DNA from: Arabidopsis thaliana
Lineage: Eukaryota; Streptophyta; Magnoliopsida; Brassicales; Brassicaceae
Reading direction: 5' to 3'
Assembly: GCF_000001735.4 (NCBI RefSeq)
Contig: NC_003076.8
Coordinates: 8,308,001 to 8,372,000 of the forward strand
DNA length: 64,000 bases
This document shows positions 12,014 to 24,689 of the stretch, in pieces. How positions within the stretch are numbered: position 1 is the stretch's first letter; every line of letters starts with the position of its first letter. The position numbers were made by a program, and so were the translations under genes. The notes below the pieces were generated by a model. That model was not told the DNA's origin and searched no databases. It was given only the letters and a program-made list of their open reading frames with translations.

Positions 12014-12372
12014 CCGAACCGGAGCTGACCCGAAAAATTGGACTGGAAACCGAACACGAACACGAAGATTTACCCTATTGGGTCCTAAATTCCCCTACCC
12101 GAACCCGAAAATACCCGAATATTGAATTCAAAAATCTAAATTTTACCCGAAACCCGAAATTTTATCCAAAAATCCGGATATTTACCCAAAAAATCTGGAT
12201 ATTTACCCAAAAATTCAGATATCGGGCCTGGAAATCTATATCCGAACCGATCCGAACCGAAACCAAACCGATATTTTAGATTTACCCTATTGGGTCCTAA
12301 ACTTCTCAATCTGAAAGACCCGTACCCGATTGGGTTTTACCCGAACCCGACCCGCTTACCCAAATTCCCACC
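12014..12372. repeat. Degenerate ACCCGA-rich low-complexity tract
   Basis: Many imperfect repeats of ACCCGAA and AACCCGA, with interspersed TTACCC and ATCCGAACCG variants, lie downstream of IRE1. TTTACCCTATTGGGTCCTAA occurs twice (about 12070 and 12280), so part of the tract is also a direct repeat. Frames opening across it are compositional. Confidence 0.7.
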
Positions 12373-12708
12373 CCTATTGAAAATCATACATATATTTATG
12401 GTTTTTTCTAACTAACTTACTATTTTTTTTTTTGATGTTGTTTATCTAGCAAACCAGCATAACCATTTAAAAATAATGTTTTAAAGCTATATAATGATTA
12501 CAAATGAAAAATAATGTTTTATCTAACAAATGAAAATAATGATTACTCCACATAACATTTTTCTTAAACTAATAAAAGTTTTAAGCATATATTTGTAGTT
12601 AATACTTAAAGTTTGTCATATGTTGTCACTCTTGTTTTTTAGGGTTCTCTATAAGATCAATGCAGGAAAAAATTGGATGTTTCATTTAACAAAATGGCCG
12701 TTTAGTTA

Positions 12709-12903
12709 TAAAATTTGCTCCTTTAGTTTCCTTTAAGCTAAGATACTATAGTTATTGATTTCGATTTAGCTTACAAACTTTGCTCCTTTTATTTCCTTGA
12801 AGGTATATATACATAGTTATTGATTTCGATTTAGCTTACAAAATTTGCTCCTTTTATTTCCTTTAAGATACATATACATAATTAATGGTTTCGATTTGGT
12901 ATA
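12709..12903 (+). repeat. Three ~65-bp tandem repeats upstream of the PMEI-like gene
   Basis: Three successive units (about 12709-12774, 12775-12838 and 12839-12903) share TTTGCTCCTTT, TTTCCTT and TTTCGATTT with small differences. The array ends about 65 bp before the ATG of the downstream gene, so it lies in its proximal promoter or 5' UTR. Confidence 0.8.
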
Positions 12904-12968
12904 GTAATCTGAGTATAAATTTATATGCTTTTGTACGTCTTCGTAAAGCATTTACATCACACACCGAA

Positions 12969-13544
12969 ATGGCTCACTATATGAATATGAATCTGATCAT
13001 CACTAGTCTTGTGATGATCTTGATTTCACATTTGCCTTTTTCCTCAACTGTGAATCCAGACAAACCAACAAAGTCTATAATCGACAGAATCTGCAACCAA
13101 ACAGTGAACTTCAATGAGTGTGAATTGATTGTCACGTCACAGCTACACTCGCCGCACGCAAATATAGCGACCATAACGGAAGTGATGACAAAAAGAGCTC
13201 TGACGTTTGCTACGGAGACGGTTTCTCAAATCCAAGACTATCTTCTCCCAAACGCTACAGATACTCAGGACAAAGCCGTTTTCTCCGCTTGCGAGATCGC
13301 GTACAAAGCCGTGGTTTCTCGTCTTCAGAGTGCTTATACGTCGATGAAGAACAGTGATTACGTGGCGATGAAGGCACAGCAGAATCAAGCACTTGGGTAT
13401 ATTGATGTGTGTGTTGAGAGGACTAACTTCTTTCGCCGGACTCCGATGGTAGCAGCCAACTATTATGTGAGGTTGACGGCGAAGATTGCTTCCATTGCAG
13501 GCCAGATCCTTGCTCCTAGTACGACCACGTCCCTGTCCCCTTGA
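12969..13544 (+). CDS. Pectin methylesterase inhibitor-like secreted protein
   Basis: A single exon encodes 191 aa from ATG 12969. An upstream in-frame Met at 12909 or earlier would bury the signal peptide, so this start is preferred. Residues about 7-28 (MNLIITSLVMILISHLPFSS) form a signal peptide. The mature part has the PMEI four-cysteine pattern: Cys42 and Cys51 in ICNQTVNFNEC, then ACEIAYKAVVSRL and DVCVER. Ala/Ser-rich helices lie between them. The length is typical of plant invertase/pectin methylesterase inhibitors, which bind their enzyme in the cell wall. The sequence cannot say which enzyme is inhibited. It sits directly behind a three-copy tandem repeat. Confidence 0.8.
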   Translation: MAHYMNMNLIITSLVMILISHLPFSSTVNPDKPTKSIIDRICNQTVNFNECELIVTSQLHSPHANIATITEVMTKRALTFATETVSQIQDYLLPNATDTQDKAVFSACEIAYKAVVSRLQSAYTSMKNSDYVAMKAQQNQALGYIDVCVERTNFFRRTPMVAANYYVRLTAKIASIAGQILAPSTTTSLSP

Positions 13545-13954
13545 ACAAAATATTATTTTGTATTTTTGTTAGAGAAAAACTCGAGCTTTGATTCATCAAT
13601 AATTATTTATTTATTTATTAATTTTCGTTGTCTTTTCTCATAGAAACAAGACAAACCACAAAATTTAGCATTTCAGAAATTTGTAGAATTCAGTGAATTT
13701 TGGAAATTTTCTCACAAGAGATTCGTAGAATTCAGTCCACTAAGTTTTCTATGAATGATGTGGTTATTAAGATAAGATTTGTTGTGTGCAAGAAAGTGAG
13801 TTACCGAACAAACAGCCGTCACTTACACCAAAAAATTCAATATATATCATATATGGTGTAAGAAATTACACACTCCCAAAGTCCAGCTTGTGACGAGAGG
13901 TGCCTTTGAACTTATAAACCATCTGTTATTCTTTTTTCTTTCCAATGGTCTTAG

Positions 13955-14412
13955 GCCCGGTCAAATAAACGAACCAAATGTACCGAATCAAAACCAAAAC
14001 AAAAATAATCGAATCGAATCAAATCGAAAATTGAAAAATAACTGAATGGTTACTAAATTTTATAACCAAAAGAACCGAAACCGAATGATTATGTATTGAA
14101 ATATTTCAGGTAACCAAAAATATCTCAAATATAAATATATTTTCAAAAATATTAGTTATTTCTAGACTAAATAATTAAAAATGGTTGAAAAAAATATATA
14201 TTATAGTAAAAATATTCAAAAATAACCAAAAATATCCAAAATATCTGAAAATATTCAAAACAAAATAACCGAATAGATACTAAATTTTAAAATCGAAAGA
14301 ACTGGAACCGAACCGAATCGAACCGAACTTTCAAAATAACCGAATGGATACTAAAGTACCGAAAAAACCGATAACCGAATAAATACAACCGAAACCAAAT
14401 GGATAACCGAAC
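13955..14412. repeat. Degenerate ACCGAA-rich tract
   Basis: Imperfect repeats of ACCGAA, AACCGAAT and CGAATCGAA alternate with AAAATATCCAAAA-type units. The composition is related to the tracts at 12014 and, on the other strand, 23960. No coding frame of substance was seen. Confidence 0.65.
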
Positions 14413-14622
14413 GTACAAGAATATGTGATCTTCTTTTAACATTTACACCCAAAAAAAATGTGTGATCTTATTTCCTCCAAATGAAATATTATTATTTAGG
14501 CCCTTATGAATACCCGCCATTTTGAGCTCGGACGTCCACGTCGGTCTAATCCAATTGCCTACGTTACGCGGTTCTTTCTGCGTGAATTATGTCACTCTTT
14601 CTCTTTTTTGGGGTGTTCATTA

Positions 14623-14875
14623 GAGCAGCACCAATGGTGGTCTCTCTTATGAGTCCTTTATCATAAAAATAAAGAAAAATAATTAAAAAGAGAGGGACAG
14701 AAGAGAGAGGAGCTCCAAAAACCCTTATTTAAGGGACAGTCTCAACCCCAAATATACACGTGTAGTTCTTTTAGTAGTCAAACTCTATTAAAAAACTAAA
14801 ATATAATAACAACATTAAAATATTATTATTATTTTGGTTTTTAGGGACTCATAAGAGAGACCACCATTGCTGCTC
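14623..14875. mobile_element. Tourist-like (PIF/Harbinger) MITE with TTA target duplication
   Basis: A 253-bp element has terminal inverted repeats of about 33 bp. The left end begins GAGCAGCACCAATGGTGG and the right end, in reverse complement, begins GAGCAGCAATGGTGG; both continue through TCTCTCTTATGAGTCC. TTA flanks both sides exactly (14620-14622 and 14876-14878). There is no ORF. The three-base TWA duplication and GAGCA termini fit PIF/Harbinger MITEs. Confidence 0.88.
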
Positions 14876-14878
14876 TTA

Positions 14879-16097
14879 GTACACTAGACAAACAAATATA
14901 CTCTATTTCAAAGTAATACTTATCTAGAACTATGTATACAATTATTACATATTGCAATACGATAAAAAAGAGTATCATATCTAGAAAAGTGGAATGGTCT
15001 ATACGTTTGTTGATGCTTAAAGTAAAATTTTAATTTATGACATAATTTGGTAGAATTCTCATCTGAATATATAATAGTAGTTGTTAGAAATTAATTAACT
15101 TGAAGGTAAAGTGTGCAAGTCATAATTTTATGTTACCTCCTAACTTACACTTCCCAAAATAAATTACATTCGTAAAGTTTCGTATAATACGTAATCCATA
15201 CGAATCAGACCAAAAAAAAAACCAAAACTCAACTGTGAAAAAAATATTTTTGATAATAAATATTGTTGTTGTGTAACAGTGTTTTTTTATATATATATAA
15301 CAAATGGATGGATTATGGAATAATTTTAACAGAATATATGGGTCAAACTTTTAATATTATGGGAATAGAAGCTGACAACACACACATCAAAAAGCTGGGA
15401 CACATCAGGTAGTAACTGAAGTCAAACATAGACACCAAACTCAACTAAACCCACTCTTTTTCAAAAGTCAGTGCTCTTTCTCTTTGTGGGGTTTGTTGTT
15501 TACTATCGACACTTTCAAGGGACTCCATTTTTTTCCTATTTTTATAATTATTACCAACACCAACTTCACAATATTTGTTCTGTTTTTGTTAATATACAAC
15601 TTTACCGGATTTGTACTACCATCTTCTTATTATTCTTTTTTTCGGATCATATATTAAAATATAAAAAATTGCACGGTTAGTGAGTTTCAGACCAACAACC
15701 ATATATCAACCCGCTCTGTCTTTTATCTGAAAAACGTGTGTTTTTTCCACATTTGGTTGAATCTGAATCACATAATATATGTACTCTCAATTACAATGCA
15801 AACCCTAATTTGTACTTCTGTGCAGTACACTTTCTCTCTCTCTTCATTCATTTCTCTTCTTCTATAAAAAAAAATTCTTCAATTCAATATCACTAATATG
15901 CGATTCTCTCTTCTTCTTCTTCTTCTTCCATCTTACGCCAAACCTCGAGTCTGCGAATCATTCGATTCTCAGATTCGCATATTTTCTTCGAATTCGCTAG
16001 GCTCAAAACGTTGTTTCCGTGTACAAGAAGCAACCTAACGATTTGGGGCCAGGTGAAGGAAGAGCTGATTTAGGTTATTGAGATTCGTTTTCTTCAA
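14879..16097. other. YSL2 upstream region
   Basis: No gene is seen. The distal part is AT-rich and the 5' UTR from about 15780 has CT-rich and (CTT)n-rich stretches (15834-15870, 15905-15930). No specific iron-response motif was verified. Confidence 0.4.
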
Positions 16098-18525
16098 ATG
16101 GAAAACGAAAGGGTTGAGAGAGAACAGAGCCAATTTCAGGAAGACGAGTTTATCGATTCGAGAAAACCACCGCCATGGAGGAAACAGATCACGGTTCGAG
16201 CGATCGTCGCGAGTTTATTGATAGGGATTGTCTACAGTGTGATCTGTCTGAAGCTGAATCTAACGACAGGACTCGTACCGAATCTCAACATCTCATCAGC
16301 TCTCTTGGCTTTTGTTTTCCTCAAATCATGGACCAAAGTTCTTCAAAAAGCCGGAATCGCCACGACGCCTTTCACACGTCAAGAGAACACTATTGCTCAA
16401 ACTTGTGCTGTTGCTTGTTACAGCATCTCTCTTGCAGGTGGATTTGCATCGTATTTGTTGGGTTTGAATAGACGAACTTACGAGGAGACAGGAGTGAACA
16501 CCGAAGGAAACAATCCTCGTGGTATAAAAGAGCCCGGTGTTGGATGGATGACATCATTCCTCTTCGTTACTAGCTTCATTGGACTTGTTGTATTGGTACC
16601 TCTTCGAAAGGTACTGATATCTAGCAATTATGAAAACAGAGTAAATTTTTGATTTCAATGGTGTGATTAAATTCTGAGAATGAATTGTATAAATTTCAGG
16701 TGATGATTATAGACTACAAGCTAACTTATCCTAGTGGAACGGCAACAGCTGTTCTTATAAATGGATTTCATACTAGCAAAGGAGATAAGACAGCCAAGTA
16801 TGTTTTCTATATATGTTCTTGATGAATCTTGTTTTTTCTTACTTGATTGGGATATATATCGATATTTTTCGTCGTTTTCGATACAGGAAACAGATTCGCG
16901 GGTTTATAAAATCGTTTGGTTTGAGTTTCTTTTGGGCATTCTTTGGATGGTTCTATTCAGGTGGTGAAAAATGCGGATTCTCTCAGTTCCCTACATTTGG
17001 GTTACAAGCTTTGGACAAAACGTGAGTTTCCTCAGTTTTTCTTATATAATCCTTCAAATGTTTAAACATGTTTGATTGAAGAAGCTTTATCTCTTTATGG
17101 GATATAGATTCTACTTTGACTTCAGTATGACATATGTTGGAGCTGGGATGATTTGTTCTCATTTGGTGAATCTGTCGTTGCTCTTCGGTGCCATCCTCTC
17201 GTGGGGAATCATGTGGCCTCTCATAGCCCGGCTTAAAGGCGAATGGTTCCCTGCAACATTGAAAGATAATAGTATGCAGGGCTTAAACGGCTACAAGGTC
17301 TGATTTCATCCTAGTTTTTTATATATATATCTTACAGCTGTGGTAGCAAAAAGATGCGATAAGTTTTGTTTGTGTTGTTGCAGGTGTTTATATGCATTGC
17401 ACTGATCTTAGGAGATGGGCTTTATAACTTCGTTAAGATACTCTTTTTCACTGGAAGAAGCTTCCACTCTAGACTCTCCAAAACCAACAGCATCAGCACA
17501 TGTAAGTTATCTGTGGAAGGATCTAGCTAACAGTGTCTTGCATTTGTTTCGATGTAAAAGTAATAACCAATTGACTGATTGCAGTGGTAGAAGTTCCAGA
17601 AGATAGCACGAAAGAATCCGATAACCTGAAACGAGAGAATGAAGTGTTCGTTCGAGAGAGCATTCCGCTATGGATGGCTTGTGTCGGATACTTATTCTTC
17701 TCCCTTGTCTCCATCATTGCCATCCCTCTGATGTTCCCTCAGCTGAAATGGTACTTCGTCCTCGTAGCTTACCTCCTCGCCCCGTCTCTCAGCTTCTGTA
17801 ACGCCTATGGAGCTGGCTTAACGGATATGAACATGGCTTACAACTATGGTAAAGCGGCGCTCTTTGTGATGGCGGCACTGGCAGGAAAAAACGATGGAGT
17901 GGTGGCTGGGATGGTTGCTTGTGGTCTCATCAAATCAATTGTCTCTGTCTCAGCTGACCTGATGCATGATTTCAAGACGGGACATCTTACGCAAACCTCG
18001 CCCCGCTCAATGCTTGTTGCACAAGCCATAGGGACAGCGATAGGCTGCGTGGTTGCGCCACTCACCTTCTTCCTCTTCTACAAGGCGTTTGATGTTGGAA
18101 ACCAAAATGGTGAATACAAAGCTCCTTATGCTATGATATACAGAAACATGGCTATTATCGGTGTTCAAGGTCCCTCCGCTCTCCCCAAGCATTGCCTAGA
18201 GCTTTGCTACGGATTCTTTGCCTTTGCGGTTGCTGCCAACTTGGCAAGAGACCTCTTACCAGATAAGCCAGGGAAGTGGATCCCACTCCCGATGGCAATG
18301 GCTGTACCGTTCCTGGTGGGTGGGTCGTTCGCAATCGATATGTGTATCGGGAGCTTAGTGGTATACGTTTGGAAAAAGGTGAATCGTAAGAAGGCAGATG
18401 TGATGGTTCCAGCTGTTGCATCAGGTTTGATATGTGGAGATGGTCTCTGGATTCTGCCTTCTTCTTTGCTGGCTCTGGCTAAGGTTAGACCTCCTATCTG
18501 TATGAACTTCACTGCGGCTCATTAA
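16098..18525 (+). CDS. YSL2: Yellow stripe-like metal-nicotianamine transporter
   Basis: Six exons: 16098-16610, 16700-16797, 16887-17021, 17108-17297, 17384-17501 and 17585-18525, giving 664 aa with all junctions in frame. The protein is an oligopeptide-transporter-family member with many membrane helices. Visible segments include [20 protein letters not shown] near the start, [18 protein letters not shown] in the middle and [20 protein letters not shown] near the end. The acidic N-terminus ([20 protein letters not shown]) is typical of YSL proteins. YSLs move metals chelated by nicotianamine across membranes; YSL2 is associated with lateral Fe/Cu movement in vascular tissue (family knowledge). 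The paralogue name comes from length and map position. Confidence 0.93.
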
Positions 18526-19003
18526 GGCAGAAAGATTTTCCAGACAAAACCCGAACTTACCGCCGGAGAAATGTATAGTAGATGTGGTTAGGTTAGGAGT
18601 AGACAGTTAAAGAGGGATGAAACCAAACTTACATGTCTTATGTAATATTTATACTTTTGGAATAAGAATGAACAGAAAGAGAGTTGGTTTCTTCTTTTAC
18701 CGGCGAAAGATTCTCTTTCCCGGCACAAACAAAATTGTTTCCATATACAAAATTGAAAATGAAAGCAGAGAAACTCACCTCTGAAAGTTTCCCAACACAC
18801 CACACAAATCATGCCTATCTTGATTCAGGCCATTTGATATGTTAAACCGGGATTTAGATAGCGGTAAATCAAATCCTCGGTTTGATTCTGTTCCAACCGC
18901 GGCTACTATATCCCCTGATAGCTTGCCAGGAAGCCACATTTCATAGTTGCGCAAACACAAGCACCAAGGCAGTTCTTATAAACCGCAATAACAATGAAAA
19001 GGA
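18526..19003. other. Convergent 3' region between YSL2 and the RabGAP gene
   Basis: This 478-bp spacer holds the two 3' UTRs facing each other. No other feature was recognised. Confidence 0.6.
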
Positions 19004-21238
19004 TTATTGTGGGATAGAATGTTCGATCTTGGCGTGGAGGGTAACAATAAGGTCGTGTGCATCGTCTAAGAGCTTCCACACGTCTAGTTTCCCTACCATA
19101 TTGTGGCACTCTCGGAGAATCTCCTCCATGCTACTGTACTTCTCTATTATGACTTTCCTCCTTTGCAACACAGAAGCAGCTACCACGTACAGCAACAAAT
19201 CCTCCGTGGGAGGAGCCCGCTGCTTTATTCGTCTGCTCCAGGAAGATTTCCCCATCCCAGCTCTTATTGCAGCTTGGTCTGCCCAAATCACTTCCCAGAG
19301 ATGCAATGTTTGCTCCAGAGTCAGCTCTCTTCTAAACATAACAAGAACCATTCTGTAAACAAAGAAACAGTCTTCAGCCTTGACTTTCTCAAGATGCTTG
19401 TAGAGTTGTGAGTCTTTGGATTTGATAATCTTTGAGACTATGTTCAGTTGCCTTGTGATCCCAACCTCATCGACTCTGAAATTCTGACGAGCTTTCTTCA
19501 TGAACCCAACGAAACACCAAAATGCCTCGTAGTCATCAGGTATGACTGAGAGTATAGGGGAGAGAAGATCACTCATTCCTTGGCAGTAGCCAATTTCAGG
19601 GTCATGTAAGGCATAGGCTTCAAGAACAGCAACAAGCCGTGCAGCGTGAAAGATTTTCGAAGGTTCCAAATAACTGTAATCCTTTAGACCAACTGCTTCA
19701 GCAGCACGACGTGCCCTATTCTCTGAAACCAAAGCTTGGGATTGAGAATATGGAGTCCATTCTGTATCTGCACGGAGAGCGTCTAGACGGATAATACGCT
19801 GCCAGGTCACAAAATCCTCTTTGGTACGAGAAATATATATGCTGGATGGAGAAGTACTGTTTTCATCTTTCCCTTCACAAGAAGGAGCGACCTGAACATA
19901 ATCATTCTCATCAGATGAATCTGAGTCTGACGACTCAGAGTTCAGGTGTCTTGAACCATTATAGTCTCTGTCAAGCGTACATGAGACATCACTCATGTAG
20001 CCAATATCTTCCGTGTTGTCTTTATCGCTGATAAGAGACTCGTGGACGCTGCAAGCATCATCAGAACATGAACTTTCAGAGTCTTGCGCAAGAGACCAAC
20101 TATCATGCTCATCATCTTGAGTAGTTTTATTGATCTTGTTTAACTTAAAAGTCCCACTGTTTTGTTTTTGAAGCCTTTTGCACTGCCTGCGTAGTCTCTC
20201 ATACACTTTTCTGCAATTATAAGGTTTAAGTAAAATCAAGTCACAGAAGCACAAAATATATATAAAAGATCCTCGAGCGGTGATTCATCTCTTTCTCACC
20301 TTCTCCAAGTTCTTGTAGCACCTCTCTCTTCTTCGGAACTATTGAAATCACACCTGTTTTGCAGAGAAGAAAATAAACAAAGGTGAGGAAAACGAAGCAA
20401 GAACACTATGGTTATGTGATACATAAGTGTGAACACCATGACAATGTTCTTGATTTCAACACATAACAAGCAACACGGTAGAGATTTTGTTGTAACAAAT
20501 CAACTGACATAAGTGCATTGTTGCAACTACTAGAGTTTGAATGTATACTTACACTCCAAGAAGAAATGGCCACACCTCAGACCGAATGCTAGGATCAATG
20601 CCCTACAAAGGAGTAAAAAAGAAAATGAATATTCCAAAACATACACTAACAAGTTTTCACAAAGTGGTGAAGCTTTGACTCACTCTAGTCCGAACTTTCT
20701 TCAACAAATCAACTCCCCCATTCCGAATTCTACCCTCAGGGGTGAAACATCTTCTCCACCGGCGAAGTGTGAGTGGTTTTTTCCCTTTTCTCCGGGACCA
20801 GGGCGATTTAAGCCGATGCCTGAACAGAAAAAAAAAAACAGAAATCGAAATAGTTTCACTAATGCAAACAATCTCCACTAGCTAAAGTGATACTAAAAGC
20901 ACTTATTTGTTGCTAGTAAAAGGAGATATCCAAAGATAGGTTGATCCTATACATGGAAACTAAGTAAAGGTTCAATTAGGACAAAAGTAAAAAAAACAAA
21001 TCCAAACATTGATCCTGTAATAAAGATTAACCCCTTTGAAGCACAAATCAAATCATATAGAAACTGAGAATGAGATAGAGAGATCAAAAGAGACTAACGG
21101 ATCAGAAGAAGAAGAACAAGAAGCTGGAGAAGAAGAAGTAACAAGGACGAAAGCAGAACGCAAATGAGTCCACGGAGATGACGGAGAAGAAGGATTTGGA
21201 AACGTAGACTTCGTTTGTATTCTTCGTAGAGCTTTCAT
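19004..21238 (-). CDS. TBC-domain Rab GTPase-activating protein
   Basis: Five exons read from the right: 21099-21238, 20684-20819, 20553-20602, 20300-20353 and 19004-20210, giving 528 aa. The TBC domain opens with RWRRCFTPEGRI and GGVDLLKKVRTRGIDPSIRSEVWPFLLGV. It is interrupted by an acidic, Ser-rich insert of about 120 residues (SESSDSDSSDENDY). It resumes at WQRIIRLDALRADTEW, whose Arg (about 273) is the catalytic arginine finger, and GYCQGMSDLLSPI, whose Gln (about 337) is the glutamine finger. Both fingers are intact, so the protein should be an active GAP. The Rab target is unknown. The split TBC domain with a long disordered insert is common in this plant subfamily. Confidence 0.9.
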
Positions 21239-22531
21239 CGAAACCCAAAACTCCTTCTCCTTCTCTCTCTGTATCTATCTTCCTCTTCCCCAATTTAAAG
21301 GTCCAAACTTGCGGAACAATGTCCGTACCAATCGGTAACAGATTTGATCTACAACTCCGGCGAAAACCATACGACCTTTCTTCTCCGTCTTAGCCGCGTT
21401 GTTGAAGAAGTAGCTTCCGCTTCTCTGTAGAGAGTTGCGATTTTTCTCTCTATCTCTCTAGAATCTGAAAAGAGAAGTCAAAATCAGAGTAAATGGTCAT
21501 TGGAGCCATTAAAGCCCTTTTTCTTTGGCTTTTTTTATAAAAGTTCGTTACAGTACCCCACCATCACCACGTAGCCAAATACTCTATATTACACTTTTAG
21601 CCCTTTTACTTTTCTTTTTTTATTTATCTACCCTTATCATTAATATACGATCTTCACATGTTTAGATGATTGATTACTTGAATTTAACAAAAAATCTCAT
21701 AAAAATTAATTTAGTATCTAAAGATATTTGGATTATTTATTACTAAATATAAAAAACTAGACATGTAAAATAATGTGAAACCACACAAATAATGGAAAAT
21801 ACCGTAATGTCGATCTATTACCATATATGTTTTCATCAACAAATCTAATATATGATTCAGAAACCATTTATTCCTCATTCAGATGAATCAGATCTCACTT
21901 CAACAACCATTTCTATTTATTTCTAGTTCTGTAATAATTTATACATGTTTAACTTTAGGAAATATATCTCCTCTCACTCACTACAACTACATGTACTAAT
22001 CTATTTGTAACTCTCAAATCTCGGCTACACAAACTAAACCAACTTAGGCTTTGAATGCTTGGTTCATACGTTACGGATTGGATCATGCGTATTAATATTT
22101 TAGTAACGCTTAGCTTATTAGTAAGCAAAACGTCAGACTAAAGTATGGAACAGACAAAAGTATGCACTATATTGTTACTATTAGTATGAAGTTTTTGGGA
22201 GTGGAATAAAAACAAGCAATGGTGAATGGTGAAGTAAGTGCGGACAAATTCGACTTTAGTCCGATCCGGAGCATACTACACAATCAGTTATAGTCTTTAG
22301 TCAAAACAACAATTGGAGAGTGTTGGTTCCGATAGATTTTAACCAAAATACACCAAAACAAATCAGAGAAACCATTGATTAGTTCATTATTTCCATGTAA
22401 AGTACACGCTTTTATCACAACAGTCTCTTCCCACAACATAAATGGAGAGAACCAAAGAGTCAAAATCCAAAAACTAAACCGGACTAGTCACATTGGTAAG
22501 TTCACTGGAATGGGAAGCATACCACCTGTTT
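21239..22531. other. RabGAP promoter and PGL3 3' flank
   Basis: About 21239-21480 is pyrimidine-rich on the minus strand and likely RabGAP 5' UTR. The remainder is AT-rich with no supported gene. The last part next to 22532 is PGL3 3' UTR. Confidence 0.45.
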
Positions 22532-23784
22532 TTAGAGCTTGGAAGATGCTGGTTTGTCCAGGAACCAAACCAACTCGTCTTCAGCAGAAACAGAACCAGC
22601 AGGTGGTACATTCCCAGTCTTCTTTAAAGCTGCCTCCACAGCTTCAGCTTTCCCAGAACCGCAAACAACTAGAGCTACATGTGCAGATGAGTTGATGACC
22701 GGGAACGTGAAGGTGATTCTCTCAGACGGTGGTTTTGGAGAGTCAGAGATTGAAACTACCCATTTCTTGCTCTCGTTGCAGAGACCATGCCCAGGGAATA
22801 ATGATGCCACATGACCATCAGGTCCCATACCTAGAAGCATGAGATCAAATTTGGGAAAGCCAGTTGATTCAGATACACGGAGAATGTTGGTGTTGACCAA
22901 ATGTTTGAGGCAGGTCTCGTAATCATCCGCTGCAGCCTCAGCGGAGAGGGCTTCGTTGATTGCATATACATTTCCAGGCGGAATTGGTACCTAAAGAGAA
23001 ATGATTAGACTGTGAAGAAGTTGTAGCTGACTCTTAACCTGAAGAGAACGTGTTCAATACCTTGGATAGAAAACTATCATAAGCGAGTTTATAGTTGCTA
23101 TCATCGTGATTCTTGGGAACAACTCTCTCGTCAACCCAGAAAAAATGCCACCTTGCCCAATCTATAGAATCAACGTAAGGAGATTCTACTAATTTCCTGA
23201 AACATTATCAATAAAGTGTGTCAAAATGTGAAAAAGCTATGTTCTTGATCAGCCATAACTACCAAAGAAGTGAATCTCCTCAATACACAAGCCAGATTCA
23301 AATCTCTAATTCACAGATGCTAAACCCTAAATCAAAACGTTGCAAACCCTTAAATCTCATGGTTTCGAATCAAAATTCAAAAGAGAGATAAGAACACTCA
23401 CCGGAGTGATTTGATGAGAGAGCCACCGGAGACAACGACGGTGAAAGCGCCTCTCTCTTTACAAAACTTATCGGAGAGATCTGCTGTGAATTTAGCCAAA
23501 TCAATCACTAAATTCTCTTCGAGATCATAAATCTCGACTCTTTTCTTCTCCTCCTTTCCTATATTTGTCGTAGCCATGCTCTTTACCTTTCTCCGAGTAT
23601 CGGATGATTTCTTGGTAGATCCAGTTCCGATCGATGAAACCGAGAGCGATTCGAAGCGAGAAGAAGTGGAATGAGAGCAAATGAGATAATTCTTGGGGAA
23701 GAAAGTGGGGAGATGGTGATTTGAACGAAGGTTAGTAGGAGAAGAGAAGAGAATCGAGCGAAGGAAACAAGAAGAAGAAGCCAT
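22532..23784 (-). CDS. PGL3: 6-phosphogluconolactonase, plastid form with C-terminal SKL
   Basis: Three exons: 23402-23784, 23061-23196 and 22532-22990, giving 325 aa. The enzyme hydrolyses 6-phosphogluconolactone to 6-phosphogluconate in the oxidative pentose phosphate pathway. The first ~70 residues are Ser/Arg-rich and poor in acidic residues, like a chloroplast transit peptide. An internal Met (MATTNIG) could start a shorter form. Family motifs follow: FTVVVSGGSL, WHFFWVDERVVP, DSNYKLAYD and LMLLGMGPDGHVASLFPGH. The protein ends PASSKL, and SKL is the canonical peroxisomal targeting signal type 1, so dual plastid/peroxisome targeting is expected. PGL4 and PGL5 lack both signals. This locus is the EMB2024 gene in Arabidopsis nomenclature. 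Confidence 0.93.
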
Positions 23785-23959
23785 TGAAAAGAAAGTGAGA
23801 GAGCGTTTTTATAGGTAAAGTGAACAACTTTGACTTTGTAGAGTCTGAGAGGAGGACAAGTGGATTAATAAAGCCTTCTCCGACCAAACCTGTGTTTTGT
23901 TAGTTTGTTTATGAGTCTGGTCCAGCTTATGAACTAATGTGTAGATCTAGATCTTTGGT

Positions 23960-24372
23960 TCCGTTCTGGTTCAGTTTTATGATTTGGATAAGATGTTTAG
24001 GATTCATATAAGAACCGAACAAAATTTGGTTTGTTTCCGGTTCGGATACCTTTTGATTCGGATAATAGAGTGAAGAACCGGTTTAGAACCGCGGTAATGT
24101 TCGGCTCGGTTACAAATTATCCTTCTAACAGTCGAAATACATGAAAAATTCTTGAACTAACCTAAAGACTAACTGAAAACTAACCAAAGTAACCAAAAAT
24201 TTTTTAGAAGTATTTGGATAGTTAGGTTAGCCTATCGGTTCTTCGATAATACCCGAACTGATATATATGCTTCCGAAAGACAAGTTTCATTTGGTTAATT
24301 TACAATCTCCGAACCGAACCAGATCATCTAATTCGATTCGGTTCTGTTTGGTTCTCTTCGTTTCGGCTATTT
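23960..24372. repeat. Degenerate TTCGGTT-rich tract upstream of PGL3
   Basis: Imperfect TTCGGTT, GGTTCGG and AACCGAACC units are scattered through the PGL3 upstream region. In composition this is the complement of the ACCGAA tract at 13955-14412. It shows no coding potential. Confidence 0.6.
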
Positions 24373-24689
24373 TGTCCGGGACTAACTAATCATTGGATTG
24401 AGGTATATGAATATGAATTGGAGTAATTGTCGAACTTTTCTAAAAGACTCTATACGTCGTACACTTTTAACTGAGTTTTGTAACTTTGTAAATCAATTAT
24501 GTGATTTTAAAAATACAAGAGATCACACACAAATAAGTACAATGGCTAAAAGCCTAAATGTAGTAGCTCGTTTGCAAGAATAAACCGAACCCACTCGATC
24601 TTACATTCGAACACATAGCTTTTATTTGAAAACCATCAAAGAGAAACCAGAAACATAAGTTACAAATAGAAGAGAAGCCAACTAAACCA

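Noticed and set aside
12014-12280. A ~100-codon frame through the ACCCGA tract
   Set aside because: It is a by-product of a simple repeat without stop codons. There is no domain and amino acid use is repetitive.
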